A stretch of DNA of 34,317 nt from assembly GCA_047974405.1 (NCBI GenBank), contig JBKECI010000038.1:1-34317 (forward strand), written 5' to 3'. Source of the stretch: UPXZ01 sp047974405 (GTDB lineage Bacteria; Bacteroidota; Bacteroidia; Bacteroidales; Paludibacteraceae). Positions 16,171 to 25,217 of the stretch are shown one piece after another. The position numbers and the translations under genes were made by a program. Position 1 is the first letter of the stretch; every line of letters starts with the position of its first letter. Below the pieces are notes generated by a model, which made no database searches, had not been told where the DNA came from, and worked only from the letters and a program-made list of their open reading frames with translations.

Positions 16171-17241
16171 CTATAAGGCAATTATCTCTTTTACAGCGTT
16201 TTCAGAAGCTTTTCCATTGCCGTACAAGTTTAGTGAAAAATCAGATACTTTGCTCAAACCTTTATGAAAAGCGGCAACTATTTTTTCTTTATTACTTCCA
16301 GCAATCACATTATACCCGTTTTCGACCAACTCAACCCACTCTGTTTCATCCCGCATTGTAATACAATTCTTTTTGAAAAAAAACGCCTCTTTTTGAACAC
16401 CGCCGCTATCAGTTATCACCATTTCACAATGTTTAAGCAGCATAATCATATCAAAATATCCTACAGGGTCAATAATTTGGAACGAAATAGGAAGATTGCG
16501 TTCCTTTAAAATATTGCGGGTACGGGGATGCAAGGGGACAACAACGCACGTGTGTGTGCTAATCTTGTTCAAAGCATCGACAATAGCAGTCAAATTTTTG
16601 ATATTATCTGTGTTTTCCTGCCGATGAATGGTAGCCAATACATATTTTTCGACAGAAATTTTTTGTAAAATCTTCGATTCATTTTCTGCTTTTTGAGAAT
16701 AAAAGATGGCTGCATCCTGCATTACATCTCCGTTTTTTACTATTTTGATGTTGAAATTGTCAAATCCTTCCTGTTTTAAATTCTTTGTGGCTGCGTCAGT
16801 GGGGCAGAGTAGGAGAGAGGAAACTCTGTCGGTTAAAATACGGTTGATCTCTTCGGGCATCTTCATATTGAACGAACGCAAACCAGCTTCGACGTGAACA
16901 ATGGGGATGTGAAGCTTGGAGGCAGCTAATGCTCCTGCCAATGTGGAGTTTGTGTCGCCATAAACCAAAACATTGTCGGGCTTTTCATTCATCAAAATGT
17001 TTTCTATCTCTTCCAGCATCCGTCCCGTCATAGCTCCGTGTGAAACTCCATGAATGTCTAAGTTGTAATGTGGTAGGGGAATTTCCATTTCCCGAAAAAA
17101 CACGTCCGACATATTGGTGTCAAAATGTTGCCCCGTATGCACTATTTTTTCTTCAATTCCAAATAATTGAAATTGACGGCTTAGTGTGGCGGCTTTTACA
17201 AATTGCGGGCGTGCTCCTACTATAGTAATAATTTTTTTCAT
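16171..17241 (-). CDS. wecB: UDP-N-acetylglucosamine 2-epimerase (non-hydrolysing)
   Basis: 356 residues. WecB interconverts UDP-GlcNAc and UDP-ManNAc, feeding surface polysaccharide synthesis. Motifs in order: VGARPQFVKAA near the N-terminus, HTGQHFD, VYGDTNSTLAG, VHVEAGLRSFN with the following MPEEINRILTDRVSSLLLCPT, ATIHRQENT, PLHPRT and TDSGGVQKEAFFF, all in family order and without gaps. It is the last gene of the minus-strand run, 97 bases after a glycosyltransferase gene, which supports a role in envelope glycan synthesis. The 37 bases to the convergent porT gene hold no clear terminator. Confidence 0.95.
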   Translation of the reverse strand: MKKIITIVGARPQFVKAATLSRQFQLFGIEEKIVHTGQHFDTNMSDVFFREMEIPLPHYNLDIHGVSHGAMTGRMLEEIENILMNEKPDNVLVYGDTNSTLAGALAASKLHIPIVHVEAGLRSFNMKMPEEINRILTDRVSSLLLCPTDAATKNLKQEGFDNFNIKIVKNGDVMQDAAIFYSQKAENESKILQKISVEKYVLATIHRQENTDNIKNLTAIVDALNKISTHTCVVVPLHPRTRNILKERNLPISFQIIDPVGYFDMIMLLKHCEMVITDSGGVQKEAFFFKKNCITMRDETEWVELVENGYNVIAGSNKEKIVAAFHKGLSKVSDFSLNLYGNGKASENAVKEIIAL

Positions 17242-17338
17242 CTGCTTATGGTTAATTTTTAATTGGTTGGATAGAACCTTTGATAATTAAAATAACTATT
17301 GCCTTGTGTGCTAAATAATTATTTTAATCATGTCGGTT

Positions 17339-18634
17339 TCATACAAGCGAGTTGAGTATGTCGGAAAGTTGTTTGGTTAGCTCTTTTCTCGAATATTTTT
17401 CAATGGAGTTTGATGTTATCGAAAGTTTTCCATTTTTATATTGTTGGTAATATTCTAGTATCACTTTTCGTATTTCGTTTTCATTGTCAAAGTTTGCTAT
17501 TTTTCCCGCTTTGGTTTCATTCAGTACACAAGCCACATCTCCATCGGGTGGTCCTATAGCTAAAATAGGACGTTTTGCGGCAAGATATTCAAAAAATTTT
17601 CCGGTCAAAATACCTTTGGCATTAGCAGAATTGTTAATCAGCAACAATAATACCTGAGAAGAATTTTGTTTTTTTATGGCGTCCGAATGTGAAAGGTAAT
17701 CGATTTTCTCGACACATGTCGCTAAATTATTTTTTTCTAAGGTTGCCAATACACTAAAATCTATTTTTCCTATTAATTGAATTTTTATATCGTTTTTAAA
17801 TGTTTCGTTTTCCAATACTATTTTGCCCAAAACATTCCACAGCGTTACAGGATTACGTGCGGAGTTTAACGTGCCAATGTGCGACAGTGTAAACTTTTTA
17901 TCCAAATCCGTTTTTACCGAATTTGTGTCATCTGTGTCAAAACCATTTGTAATCAGTTGAATATCGCGAGGAGAGAAGTTTTTATATTCCCTTAGCATAC
18001 CTTGCGATACCACTGTTATACAGTTTGCCGTTCGAATTGTTTTTTTTTCCAATCTTTGATGAATGGAGTCCGAAATTTTTGTAAGATTCAGTTCTTTGTA
18101 AAAATCAATGTTTGTCCAAGGATCGCGAAAGTCGGCAATCCAAGGCAAATCAGGAAGGCGTTTTTTTAATCCCAAGGCAATAAGGTGCATAGAATGGGGA
18201 GGTCCGGTGGTAATAATGGCATCTACACTATGTTCTTTTAAATATTTTTGTAGAAATTTTACCGATGGTCTTATCCAAAACTTGCGGGGATCGGGAATTA
18301 AAAAATTTCCGCGAATCCAAATGGAGAGCCTTTCTTGCCATCCCGATTTTTTGTTCTCCTGAATGAATCCGGCATTGATTTTTTCGCCCTTTTTCCCAAA
18401 GATATTTCGGTAAATGTTGTATGGCTCCCATATCGGAGTTTTAATTATCTGTATGTCTTTAGCGATATCTTTTTCAAACGAGTAATCTTCTGATGGATAT
18501 TCGGGATTTTCGGGGGTATAGATAATTGGATCCCAGCCAAACTCACGGAGATATTTGGCAAATTTTATCCAGCGTTGCACCCCTGCTCCTCCCGAAGGTA
18601 TCCAATAGTACGTGATGATAAGAACGCGTTTCAT
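17339..18634 (-). CDS. Group 1 (GT4-like) glycosyltransferase
   Basis: 431 residues, cytoplasmic or peripheral on the inner membrane. The N-terminal Rossmann domain starts VLIITYYWIPSGGAGVQRWIKFAKYL, with the glycine-rich acceptor loop. The C-terminal domain has SHIGTLNSARNP (about 250) and the nucleotide-sugar-binding segment ILTGKFFEYLAAKRPILAIGP (about 365), which contains the conserved Glu of the E-x7-E region. Such enzymes transfer a sugar from a nucleotide donor to a growing glycan; donor and acceptor cannot be read. It lies between gltX and wecB in one direction, so it may use a sugar linked to the WecB product (inference). Confidence 0.85.
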   Translation of the reverse strand: MKRVLIITYYWIPSGGAGVQRWIKFAKYLREFGWDPIIYTPENPEYPSEDYSFEKDIAKDIQIIKTPIWEPYNIYRNIFGKKGEKINAGFIQENKKSGWQERLSIWIRGNFLIPDPRKFWIRPSVKFLQKYLKEHSVDAIITTGPPHSMHLIALGLKKRLPDLPWIADFRDPWTNIDFYKELNLTKISDSIHQRLEKKTIRTANCITVVSQGMLREYKNFSPRDIQLITNGFDTDDTNSVKTDLDKKFTLSHIGTLNSARNPVTLWNVLGKIVLENETFKNDIKIQLIGKIDFSVLATLEKNNLATCVEKIDYLSHSDAIKKQNSSQVLLLLINNSANAKGILTGKFFEYLAAKRPILAIGPPDGDVACVLNETKAGKIANFDNENEIRKVILEYYQQYKNGKLSITSNSIEKYSRKELTKQLSDILNSLV

Positions 18635-18685
18635 AACTGTCTTTTATTGTCTGTCTTGACAAATTTTATTGCCGCTTTGCAATAA

Positions 18686-20206
18686 TCAACTTAACTTTTC
18701 GATGGCGGTTTGTATTCTTTTTATTGTTTCGTCTTTGCCTACAATTTCCACAATATCAAATAAATGTGGTCCTTTTGGAGCTCCTACCAACGAGAGACGC
18801 AGGCAATTCATAATTCCTCCCAAATTGTACTGGCGCTCTTCAATCCATCGCTTTACGGTGTTTTCGATATGATGCGCGGTAAAATCGTCAATATCCTGCA
18901 ATACCTTTGCCAATTCTTGCATTTGCAGCGGCGTTTCGCTTTTCCACCGTTTTGTAACCGTTTTTTCGTCATATTCTGTCGGAGCCCAAAAGAAAAAAGA
19001 ACTCTGCTCCCAAAAATCATCCACAAAACTGACTCGTTCTTTTATCAACCCTACAATTTTGGTTACCTTGTCTGAATCTTCAAAAATATCTTTTTGCACC
19101 AATGTTTTTTGATAAGCATCCGATAATTCTTCGTCAGATTTTATTTGCAAGTATTGGTGGTTAAACCATTTGCCTTTTTCATAATCAAATTTGGCTCCAC
19201 TTTTGCTCACTTTTTCCAACGAAAATTTTTCGATAAGTTCGTTCATCGAAAATATCTCTTGCTCGGTTCCGGAATTCCACCCGAGAAGAGCCAAAAAATT
19301 GACCACCGCCTCGGGAAAGTAACCTGCTTCGCGGTATCCAGAAAATATATCGCCCGTTTGAGGGTCTTTCCAATCTAATGGGAATACGGGAAAGCCAAGA
19401 CGGTCGCCATCGCGCTTGCTTAACTTTCCGTTTCCATCCGGTTTCAGCAGCAAAGGAAGGTGCGCAAACTGCGGCATTGAATCTTCCCAACCCAAATAGC
19501 GGTACAAGATTATGTGGAGCGGCGCGGAAGGCAGCCACTCTTCGCCACGTATTACATGTGAAATTTGCATCAGATAGTCATCTACTACATTAGCTAAGTG
19601 GTATGTGGGTAGGTTGTCTGCTGATTTGTATAGTACCTTATCGTCAATAACCGATGAGTTTATTTTTACCTCTCCCCGTATCAGGTCATTTACTACAATT
19701 TCTCTGCCGGATTCAATTTTTATTCGTACCACGTATTGCTCCTTGTTGCGAATTTTGTCTTGAACCTCTTTGGCGGATAAAGTCAACGAATTTTTCATTT
19801 GCCCACGGGTAGAGGCATCGTATTGAAAGTTTTCTATTGTTGTCCTTTTTATATCTAATTCTTCGGGGGTGTCAAAAGCAATGTATGCTCTGTCATTTTC
19901 CAGTAGGTAATCGACATATTTTTTGTAAATATCTTTACGTTCGCTTTGTCTGTAGGGTGCGTAATTCCCTTTGGATTTAGCTCCTATTCCTTCATCTATG
20001 CCTATCCCCAACCATTGGAGCGATTCAACAATATATTCTTCGGCTCCCGGAACAAAACGAGACGAGTCGGTGTCTTCGATGCGCAATATCATATCGCCTT
20101 GATGCTGGCGGGCAAAGAGATAATTGTAAAGGCAGGTGCGGACACCTCCGATATGGAGCGGACCGGTAGGGCTGGGGGCAAAACGAACTCTTACTTTTTT
20201 ATTCAT
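18686..20206 (-). CDS. gltX: Glutamate--tRNA ligase
   Basis: 506 residues, the normal length. Class I aminoacyl-tRNA synthetase that charges tRNA-Glu. The HIGH-type motif is at 11-20 (PSPTGPLHIG) and the KMSKS-type motif at 261-265 (KLSKR). Between them lie the Glu-binding IEDTDSSR segment (43-50) and the DDYLMQISHVIRGEEWLPSAP segment (209-229). The C-terminal anticodon-binding helices follow. It has a near-perfect promoter of its own directly upstream, although the hydrolase gene ends only 54 bases before it. The glycosyltransferase gene follows 51 bases later and could be transcribed with it. Confidence 0.96.
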   Translation of the reverse strand: MNKKVRVRFAPSPTGPLHIGGVRTCLYNYLFARQHQGDMILRIEDTDSSRFVPGAEEYIVESLQWLGIGIDEGIGAKSKGNYAPYRQSERKDIYKKYVDYLLENDRAYIAFDTPEELDIKRTTIENFQYDASTRGQMKNSLTLSAKEVQDKIRNKEQYVVRIKIESGREIVVNDLIRGEVKINSSVIDDKVLYKSADNLPTYHLANVVDDYLMQISHVIRGEEWLPSAPLHIILYRYLGWEDSMPQFAHLPLLLKPDGNGKLSKRDGDRLGFPVFPLDWKDPQTGDIFSGYREAGYFPEAVVNFLALLGWNSGTEQEIFSMNELIEKFSLEKVSKSGAKFDYEKGKWFNHQYLQIKSDEELSDAYQKTLVQKDIFEDSDKVTKIVGLIKERVSFVDDFWEQSSFFFWAPTEYDEKTVTKRWKSETPLQMQELAKVLQDIDDFTAHHIENTVKRWIEERQYNLGGIMNCLRLSLVGAPKGPHLFDIVEIVGKDETIKRIQTAIEKLS

Positions 20207-20229
20207 TTCAAAAATTAATGATGAAGATG

Positions 20230-20260
20230 CAAAAGTACAGAAAAGATTAAGAAGTGCAAA
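20230..20260 (-). promoter_or_regulatory. Promoter of gltX, consensus match
   Basis: On the minus strand: TTTG (20260-20257), 19 bases, TACTTTTG (20237-20230), an exact Bacteroidetes TTTG-N19-TAnnTTTG match. The -33 box abuts the stop codon of the upstream hydrolase gene. The leader to the gltX ATG is about 17 bases. Confidence 0.75.
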
Positions 20261-21217
20261 TTATTTTTCTTTACTCTCCAATACCATAGATTCTATCTCT
20301 TTAAAAGTTCTTGTCTGTAGCGCCTCGTCTTTGGACGTAACATTTTCTCTCCCCTCCAAACGCGTGAAAACGTGTAATTTCGAATCTACAATGCTTACCT
20401 GAGTCATTTTTCCGTCATATGTTCGCATACCTTTGTAAATCATAACGGCGCTCACAGGGTCGGCAGTATCGTCTATTTTACTTTTATATGTTTTTAAAAA
20501 TGTCCCTTTAGGCAGATAGATACCTTCTTCCAGATTGTTGCGGGTAAGGTCTATCAAATTCATCAATTGTTTTAGCGATTGTTGCGGGCGGTAAATATAC
20601 CATTTCCCTTTTTCTCCACTACTCAATTCTATACTCGTGTAGCCCAAAATGGGTCCAAGTACCGAAACCAATGTCAGCATTTTATTGGATGAAACTACAA
20701 TCGGATCAATCAAAAATATTCCTTTTGGAGGTACGGTGTCTCTGAATATTCGGTTGGTTACCATATCAATAATCAGTGGACAGCCTGTGGACGAACCTAT
20801 CAGGTAGATATTCTTGTACCCGATACTGTCCAATTTCTTATATTCGCTGATGATGGACGACTGCCAATGGTGCCAAGTGGCTTTTTTGAAATCTTCGTAT
20901 GTTCTTCCGTGTCCGCCGAGTAATACTTGTGATACGTAAAAACTTTTGGTGCTATCGGCAAACGAGCGCAATTCGTCCCATTCAAAAGTGCTGGCGCTGT
21001 ATCCGTGAGCTGCGATAACAACAGGCATATTTTTTTGTGCATCGGTAGGGTGAGGCAAACTCTCCGAAATCAGATATTTTTGAGGTTCGCTTAATGACAA
21101 ATCAAATATCTGATCACCATCGAGCATTATTGCATTGTCGATATCCGGATTTTTTCCGCAAGAAACAATCAAAAAGACAATTGTTAAAAAAAATAATAAG
21201 TATTTTGCTCTGCTCAT
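20261..21217 (-). CDS. Lipoprotein alpha/beta hydrolase
   Basis: 318 residues. The N-terminus has a lipoprotein signal (LTIVFLIVSCGKN) with the lipid-modified Cys at 20, so the protein is membrane-anchored. The fold shows the oxyanion strand VVIAAHGYSAS (66-76), a GGHGR-x-Y loop (101-107) and the nucleophile elbow GSSTG (141-145, Ser143). The acid and His are probably in the C-terminal third (about D286 and H289 in SIVDSKLHVFTR). This is the plan of serine esterases and lipases, but the substrate is unknown. It starts 10 bases after the end of an outer-membrane protein gene, so the two are almost surely co-transcribed. Confidence 0.85.
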   Translation of the reverse strand: MSRAKYLLFFLTIVFLIVSCGKNPDIDNAIMLDGDQIFDLSLSEPQKYLISESLPHPTDAQKNMPVVIAAHGYSASTFEWDELRSFADSTKSFYVSQVLLGGHGRTYEDFKKATWHHWQSSIISEYKKLDSIGYKNIYLIGSSTGCPLIIDMVTNRIFRDTVPPKGIFLIDPIVVSSNKMLTLVSVLGPILGYTSIELSSGEKGKWYIYRPQQSLKQLMNLIDLTRNNLEEGIYLPKGTFLKTYKSKIDDTADPVSAVMIYKGMRTYDGKMTQVSIVDSKLHVFTRLEGRENVTSKDEALQTRTFKEIESMVLESKEK

Positions 21218-21227
21218 AATTTATTTT

Positions 21228-21773
21228 TTATTTACTTAACTTGAAACTATATAATACTTTGAATTGATAAAATACAGGAAAGAGCGTGCCGGGAGTGGTA
21301 GTTCCGTTGCCGTTTACAAAATTATAGCCAATAGAGAGCGATGCTGTAAATGGATTGTTAAATTTGTAATATATCCCCGTATTGAATTGCAAAAGAGGTG
21401 AACTGTTGGGCAATATGTCAAAAGCATCAATTTCGTAATCGGCATAAAAAAAACCGGTATTTATCCCTGTGAAAATATGAAATGCGTTTTTGTGAAAAAA
21501 ATGCCAATCCGCGCCAACCGTAAAATTATCTTGCCTGATGGCATTGGTACCCATAGCGCTCCCCAAGCGACTGGTAACATAAGAGACTTTCAGATACATT
21601 TTTTTGTCCAACAAAAAATCTGAAGTAAAATCTACTCCAATACCGTTTTCCCAATAAAGTTTTTGAGTTTTTTGTATGGCAACTCCGGCATTCAGTTCGT
21701 AGTTTGCCAAAAATTGGGCATTGACCAATAAAAAAACAGAAGAGAAAACAATCGAAAATATACACTTTTTCAT
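21228..21773 (-). CDS. Outer-membrane beta-barrel protein (hypothetical)
   Basis: 181 residues. Signal peptide about 1-19 (ends VNAQ). The mature part alternates hydrophobic and polar residues in strands with many aromatics (GVDFTSDF, YLKVSYVTSRLG, WHFFHKNAFHIFTGINTGFFYADYEID, ASLSIGYNFVNG), ending in FKVLYSFKLSK. This suggests a small outer-membrane barrel, but no named family is recognised. It is followed after 10 bases by the lipoprotein hydrolase gene, so the two products may act together in the envelope. Confidence 0.7.
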   Translation of the reverse strand: MKKCIFSIVFSSVFLLVNAQFLANYELNAGVAIQKTQKLYWENGIGVDFTSDFLLDKKMYLKVSYVTSRLGSAMGTNAIRQDNFTVGADWHFFHKNAFHIFTGINTGFFYADYEIDAFDILPNSSPLLQFNTGIYYKFNNPFTASLSIGYNFVNGNGTTTPGTLFPVFYQFKVLYSFKLSK

Positions 21774-21795
21774 ATCAATACAATTTTTACAGAGA

Positions 21796-21803
21796 CAAAT
21801 ATA
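21796..21803 (-). promoter_or_regulatory. Putative -7 element before the 21228-21773 gene
   Basis: TATATTTG on the minus strand fits TAnnTTTG. No TTTG box is seen at the right distance, so support is modest. Implied leader about 15-20 bases. Confidence 0.4.
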
Positions 21804-21903
21804 AAGTATTATTTTTATATAATTATTCTAAATAATCAAATTTTTGTAGAACTAAATAGAACTAAAGATGTTATACCATAAAAATTTTTAAAAAATAGAA
21901 ATT

Positions 21904-22353
21904 ATGGAATGTAAAATGGACGACAAAGGAAAACAAAATTGTCCTCAGACAAAAGATGTAGGATTGTTGGTATTAAGACTGGTGGTCGGATTTTTTATGC
22001 TGACACACGGATGGGCGAAACTATCCCGTTTTGGCGAAATGTCTCAAAATTTCCCTCCGATGTTGGGGCTTAGCTCAAGTGTGGCTCTTTCGATGATAAT
22101 ATTTGCCGAGTTTTTCTGTTCTATCGCATTGATTCTCGGACTATTTACACGGCTGGCAACCATCCCGCTCATTATCGGTATGAGTGTGGCTGCATTTATT
22201 GCCCATGCAGGGCAGCCTTTTAATGCAAGAGAATTGCCTTTGCTGTATTTGGGGGTGTATTTGGTAATATTGCTTGCCGGTCCCGGAAAAATAGCTATAG
22301 ACAACATCCTTTACAAAAGAATATGTCCTCATGGCAGACAAAAAGTGAATTAA
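21904..22353 (+). CDS. DoxX family membrane protein
   Basis: 149 residues. About four membrane helices: 19-37 (VGLLVLRLVVGFFMLTHGW), about 54-82, 86-103 and 110-132. The first carries the family pattern LRLVVGFFMLTHGWAKLSRF, and the second has a Glu/Phe (FAEFFCSIALILGLFTRLA) typical of DoxX. Family members are linked to redox and sulphur metabolism or quinone-type chemistry in other bacteria, but for this one no reaction can be assigned. Both ends are Cys-containing (NCPQ at 15; CPHG near the end). A strong terminator follows, so the gene appears to be transcribed alone. Confidence 0.88.
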   Translation: MECKMDDKGKQNCPQTKDVGLLVLRLVVGFFMLTHGWAKLSRFGEMSQNFPPMLGLSSSVALSMIIFAEFFCSIALILGLFTRLATIPLIIGMSVAAFIAHAGQPFNARELPLLYLGVYLVILLAGPGKIAIDNILYKRICPHGRQKVN

Positions 22354-22387
22354 GCAATATTTTAAAACAAATCAAACCGTCGAATAG

Positions 22388-22421
22388 AAAAAGAACGCTG
22401 CAAACAGTGTTCTTTTTTTTG
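22388..22421 (+). terminator. Rho-independent terminator after the DoxX gene
   Basis: AGAACGCTG (22392-22400), CAAA loop, CAGTGTTCT (22405-22413), one G-T pair, then eight T. Flanking A and T runs extend the stem. Confidence 0.85.
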
Positions 22422-22430
22422 TTTTCTATG

Positions 22431-22462
22431 TTTGTATGTGTCAAAAAAAAGTTGTAATTTAG
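22431..22462 (+). promoter_or_regulatory. Weak promoter candidate for gyrA
   Basis: TTTG (22431-22434), 20 bases, TAATTTAG (22455-22462), which departs from TAnnTTTG at one base. It would give a leader of about 125 bases. Nothing better is seen. Confidence 0.3.
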
Positions 22463-22592
22463 TGCGTTTTTTGAGGAGATGAAAAAATATTTTTTAAAGT
22501 ATTTATTATCAGCCGTGACCACCATAAGGCACATATAAAAAACACACCATAAGAAAGTAAAAAAGCATTTTAGTCTTTTAAAGTAAATACAG

Positions 22593-25163
22593 ATGATTGA
22601 AAACAACGACAGAATTATTAAAGTAAACATTGACGATGAGATGAAGTCGTCATACATAGACTACTCTATGTCAGTAATTGTATCGCGCGCCTTGCCCGAT
22701 GTAAGGGATGGATTGAAACCGGTACATCGCCGCGTACTCTTCGGGATGAACGAACTCGGCAACAACTCTGACAAACCATATAAAAAAGCAGCGAGAATCG
22801 TGGGAGAAGTAATGGGTAAGTATCACCCCCATGGCGATTCGTCTATTTATGGTACACTGGTGCGTATGGCACAACCTTGGGCGATGCGCTACACTTTGGT
22901 GGACGGACAAGGGAATTTTGGATCTGTCGATGGCGATAATGCTGCAGCAATGCGTTACACCGAAGCCCGATTGAAAAAAATATCGGAAGAGATGCTCGTA
23001 GATATCGAAAAAGACACCGTTGATTTTCAACTCAACTTTGACGATACCCTCAAAGAACCCATCGTACTTCCTTCTCGAATTCCTAATTTGATAGTAAACG
23101 GCTCGTCTGGTATCGCCGTAGGTATGGCTACCAATATGGCTCCCCACAATCTATCCGAAACTATAGAGGCTACCGTCGCGTACATCGACAACAACGAGAT
23201 AGAAATATCAGAACTAATACAATACATCAAAGCTCCCGACTTTCCTACGGCAGGGATGATATATGGCTATGCAGGTGTAAAAGAGGCTTTCGAGACCGGA
23301 CGAGGAAGAATAATCATTCGTTCGCGCGCCGAAATAGAGACCGATGCCAACGGGAGAGAAAAAATTATCGTGAGCGAAATCCCCTATATGGTAAACAAGT
23401 CGGAACTTATCAAAGCCATAGCCGCTATGGTAAGCGACAAAAAAATAGAAGGAATTTCAAACATCAACGACGAGTCTGATAGAGACGGCATGCGTATTGT
23501 AATAGATATTAAGCGCGACGCAAACGCCAATGTAGTACTCAACAAACTGTACAAATATTCGGCAATGCAATCCTCGTTCAGTGTGAATAATATCGCGTTA
23601 GTCAACGGACGTCCGCGATTGCTGAACATCAAAGAGTTGATAAAATATTTTGTAGAGCATCGGCATGAGGTAGTAGTACGTCGTACCCGTTACGAACTGG
23701 GCGAAGCCGAAAAAAGAGCCCACCTCTTGGAAGGATTTATGATTATTTTGGATAATCTGGACGAAGCTATCCAAATCATACGCGATTCGAAAACACCGGA
23801 CGAAGCCCGTACCAGGCTGATGGAGCGTTTCGGACTCTCCGAATTGCAGTCGAGAGCAGTAGTAGAGATGAGACTACGGCAGCTCACCGGAATGGAGCAA
23901 GACAAGCTGCGCGCAGAATACGAAGAAATAATGAAACACATTGAGTATCTGAAAGAAATATTGGCCAATGTGAGTCTGCGTATGCAAATAATTAAAGATG
24001 AATTGCTTGACATAAAAGCCCGATATGGAGATACAAGAAAAAGCGAAATAATTTATGCCTCCGAAGATTTCAATCCCGAAGATTTTTATGCTGACGATGA
24101 AATGATTATTACCATTTCACATTTTGGATATATCAAACGTACGCCGCTTACCGAATTTAAGGCGCAAGGAAGAGGGGGGGTAGGCTCCAAAGGGAGCGAT
24201 TCGAGAGACGAAGACTTTATCGAATACATCTACCCCGCATCTATGCATAATACGATGCTTTTCTTTACGCAAAAGGGAAAATGTTATTGGCTCAAAGTAT
24301 ATGAAATCCCTGAAGGAGCAAAAAACACAAAAGGACGAGCTATTCAAAATCTCCTTAATATCGACTCCGACGATAAAGTAAATGCCTTTATCCGTGTCAA
24401 GGGATTGGAAGACGCTGAATATATCAATTCGCACTATTTGATTTTTGGCACGAAAAATGGGGTAATAAAAAAAACCGTACTCGAAGCATACTCTCGTCCC
24501 CGCCAAAATGGTGTCAATGCAATTACTATTCGCGAAGACGACCAGGTAATACAAGTAAGACTGACCGACGGAAACTCGGAAGTGGTTATGGCAAACAGCA
24601 ACGGGCGCGCTATCCGTTTCCATGAATCCAAAGTGCGGACCATGGGGCGGACAGCTACCGGCGTAAGAGGCATGACACTGGACGATGATGGTGTGGACGA
24701 GGTGGTAGGAATGATATGCATTTCGCCCGAGGAGAATGAAAATATCTTGGTGGTCTCCCGTCAAGGATACGGAAAACGTTCGCAACTCGAAGACTACCGC
24801 GTAACCAACCGCGGAGGCAAAGGGGTAAAAACCATTAATATAACAGAAAAAACAGGCAAACTTGTATCTATCAAAGCTGTGTCGGACGATAATGACCTGA
24901 TGATAATCAATAAATCGGGTATTACCATACGTATTAATGTGGCAGATTTACGTGTAATGGGACGTGCCACGCAAGGTGTCCGCATTATCAATTTAGAGAA
25001 AAGAAACGACGAGATAGCCTCTGTATGCAAAGTGCAGTCGGAAGAAGAAACAGAAGAACAGACACAGGAATTGACTGAAAATACAGGAGAAGTTATTGCA
25101 AATAGTGATGAAAATGATAACTTTGCCGAAGCAAATGAATCTGTTGAAAACTTAGAAGAATAA
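22593..25163 (+). CDS. gyrA: DNA gyrase subunit A
   Basis: 856 residues. GyrA cuts and rejoins DNA in the A2B2 gyrase, which introduces negative supercoils. The N-terminal breakage-reunion domain has the same numbering as E. coli: QRDR segment HPHGDSSIYG at 78-87 (Ser83; Gly at 87) and catalytic Tyr122 in MRYTEARL. The C-terminal beta-pinwheel begins at about 505. The GyrA box near 525 reads QGRGGVG rather than QRRGGKG. A second similar turn (NRGGKGVKT) lies near 745. The acidic tail (about 810-856, many Glu/Asn) is normal for the group. A TPR protein gene follows 54 bases later. Confidence 0.96.
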   Translation: MIENNDRIIKVNIDDEMKSSYIDYSMSVIVSRALPDVRDGLKPVHRRVLFGMNELGNNSDKPYKKAARIVGEVMGKYHPHGDSSIYGTLVRMAQPWAMRYTLVDGQGNFGSVDGDNAAAMRYTEARLKKISEEMLVDIEKDTVDFQLNFDDTLKEPIVLPSRIPNLIVNGSSGIAVGMATNMAPHNLSETIEATVAYIDNNEIEISELIQYIKAPDFPTAGMIYGYAGVKEAFETGRGRIIIRSRAEIETDANGREKIIVSEIPYMVNKSELIKAIAAMVSDKKIEGISNINDESDRDGMRIVIDIKRDANANVVLNKLYKYSAMQSSFSVNNIALVNGRPRLLNIKELIKYFVEHRHEVVVRRTRYELGEAEKRAHLLEGFMIILDNLDEAIQIIRDSKTPDEARTRLMERFGLSELQSRAVVEMRLRQLTGMEQDKLRAEYEEIMKHIEYLKEILANVSLRMQIIKDELLDIKARYGDTRKSEIIYASEDFNPEDFYADDEMIITISHFGYIKRTPLTEFKAQGRGGVGSKGSDSRDEDFIEYIYPASMHNTMLFFTQKGKCYWLKVYEIPEGAKNTKGRAIQNLLNIDSDDKVNAFIRVKGLEDAEYINSHYLIFGTKNGVIKKTVLEAYSRPRQNGVNAITIREDDQVIQVRLTDGNSEVVMANSNGRAIRFHESKVRTMGRTATGVRGMTLDDDGVDEVVGMICISPEENENILVVSRQGYGKRSQLEDYRVTNRGGKGVKTINITEKTGKLVSIKAVSDDNDLMIINKSGITIRINVADLRVMGRATQGVRIINLEKRNDEIASVCKVQSEEETEEQTQELTENTGEVIANSDENDNFAEANESVENLEE

Positions 25164-25217
25164 CTTAAAATAATCATTGTATATATTGTTTAATTAAGAC
25201 AAAAAACTTTTTGGAAT

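Noticed and set aside
24117..24785. 222-codon minus-strand ORF inside gyrA
   Set aside because: It is antisense to the well-conserved gyrA pinwheel region and shows no domain of its own.
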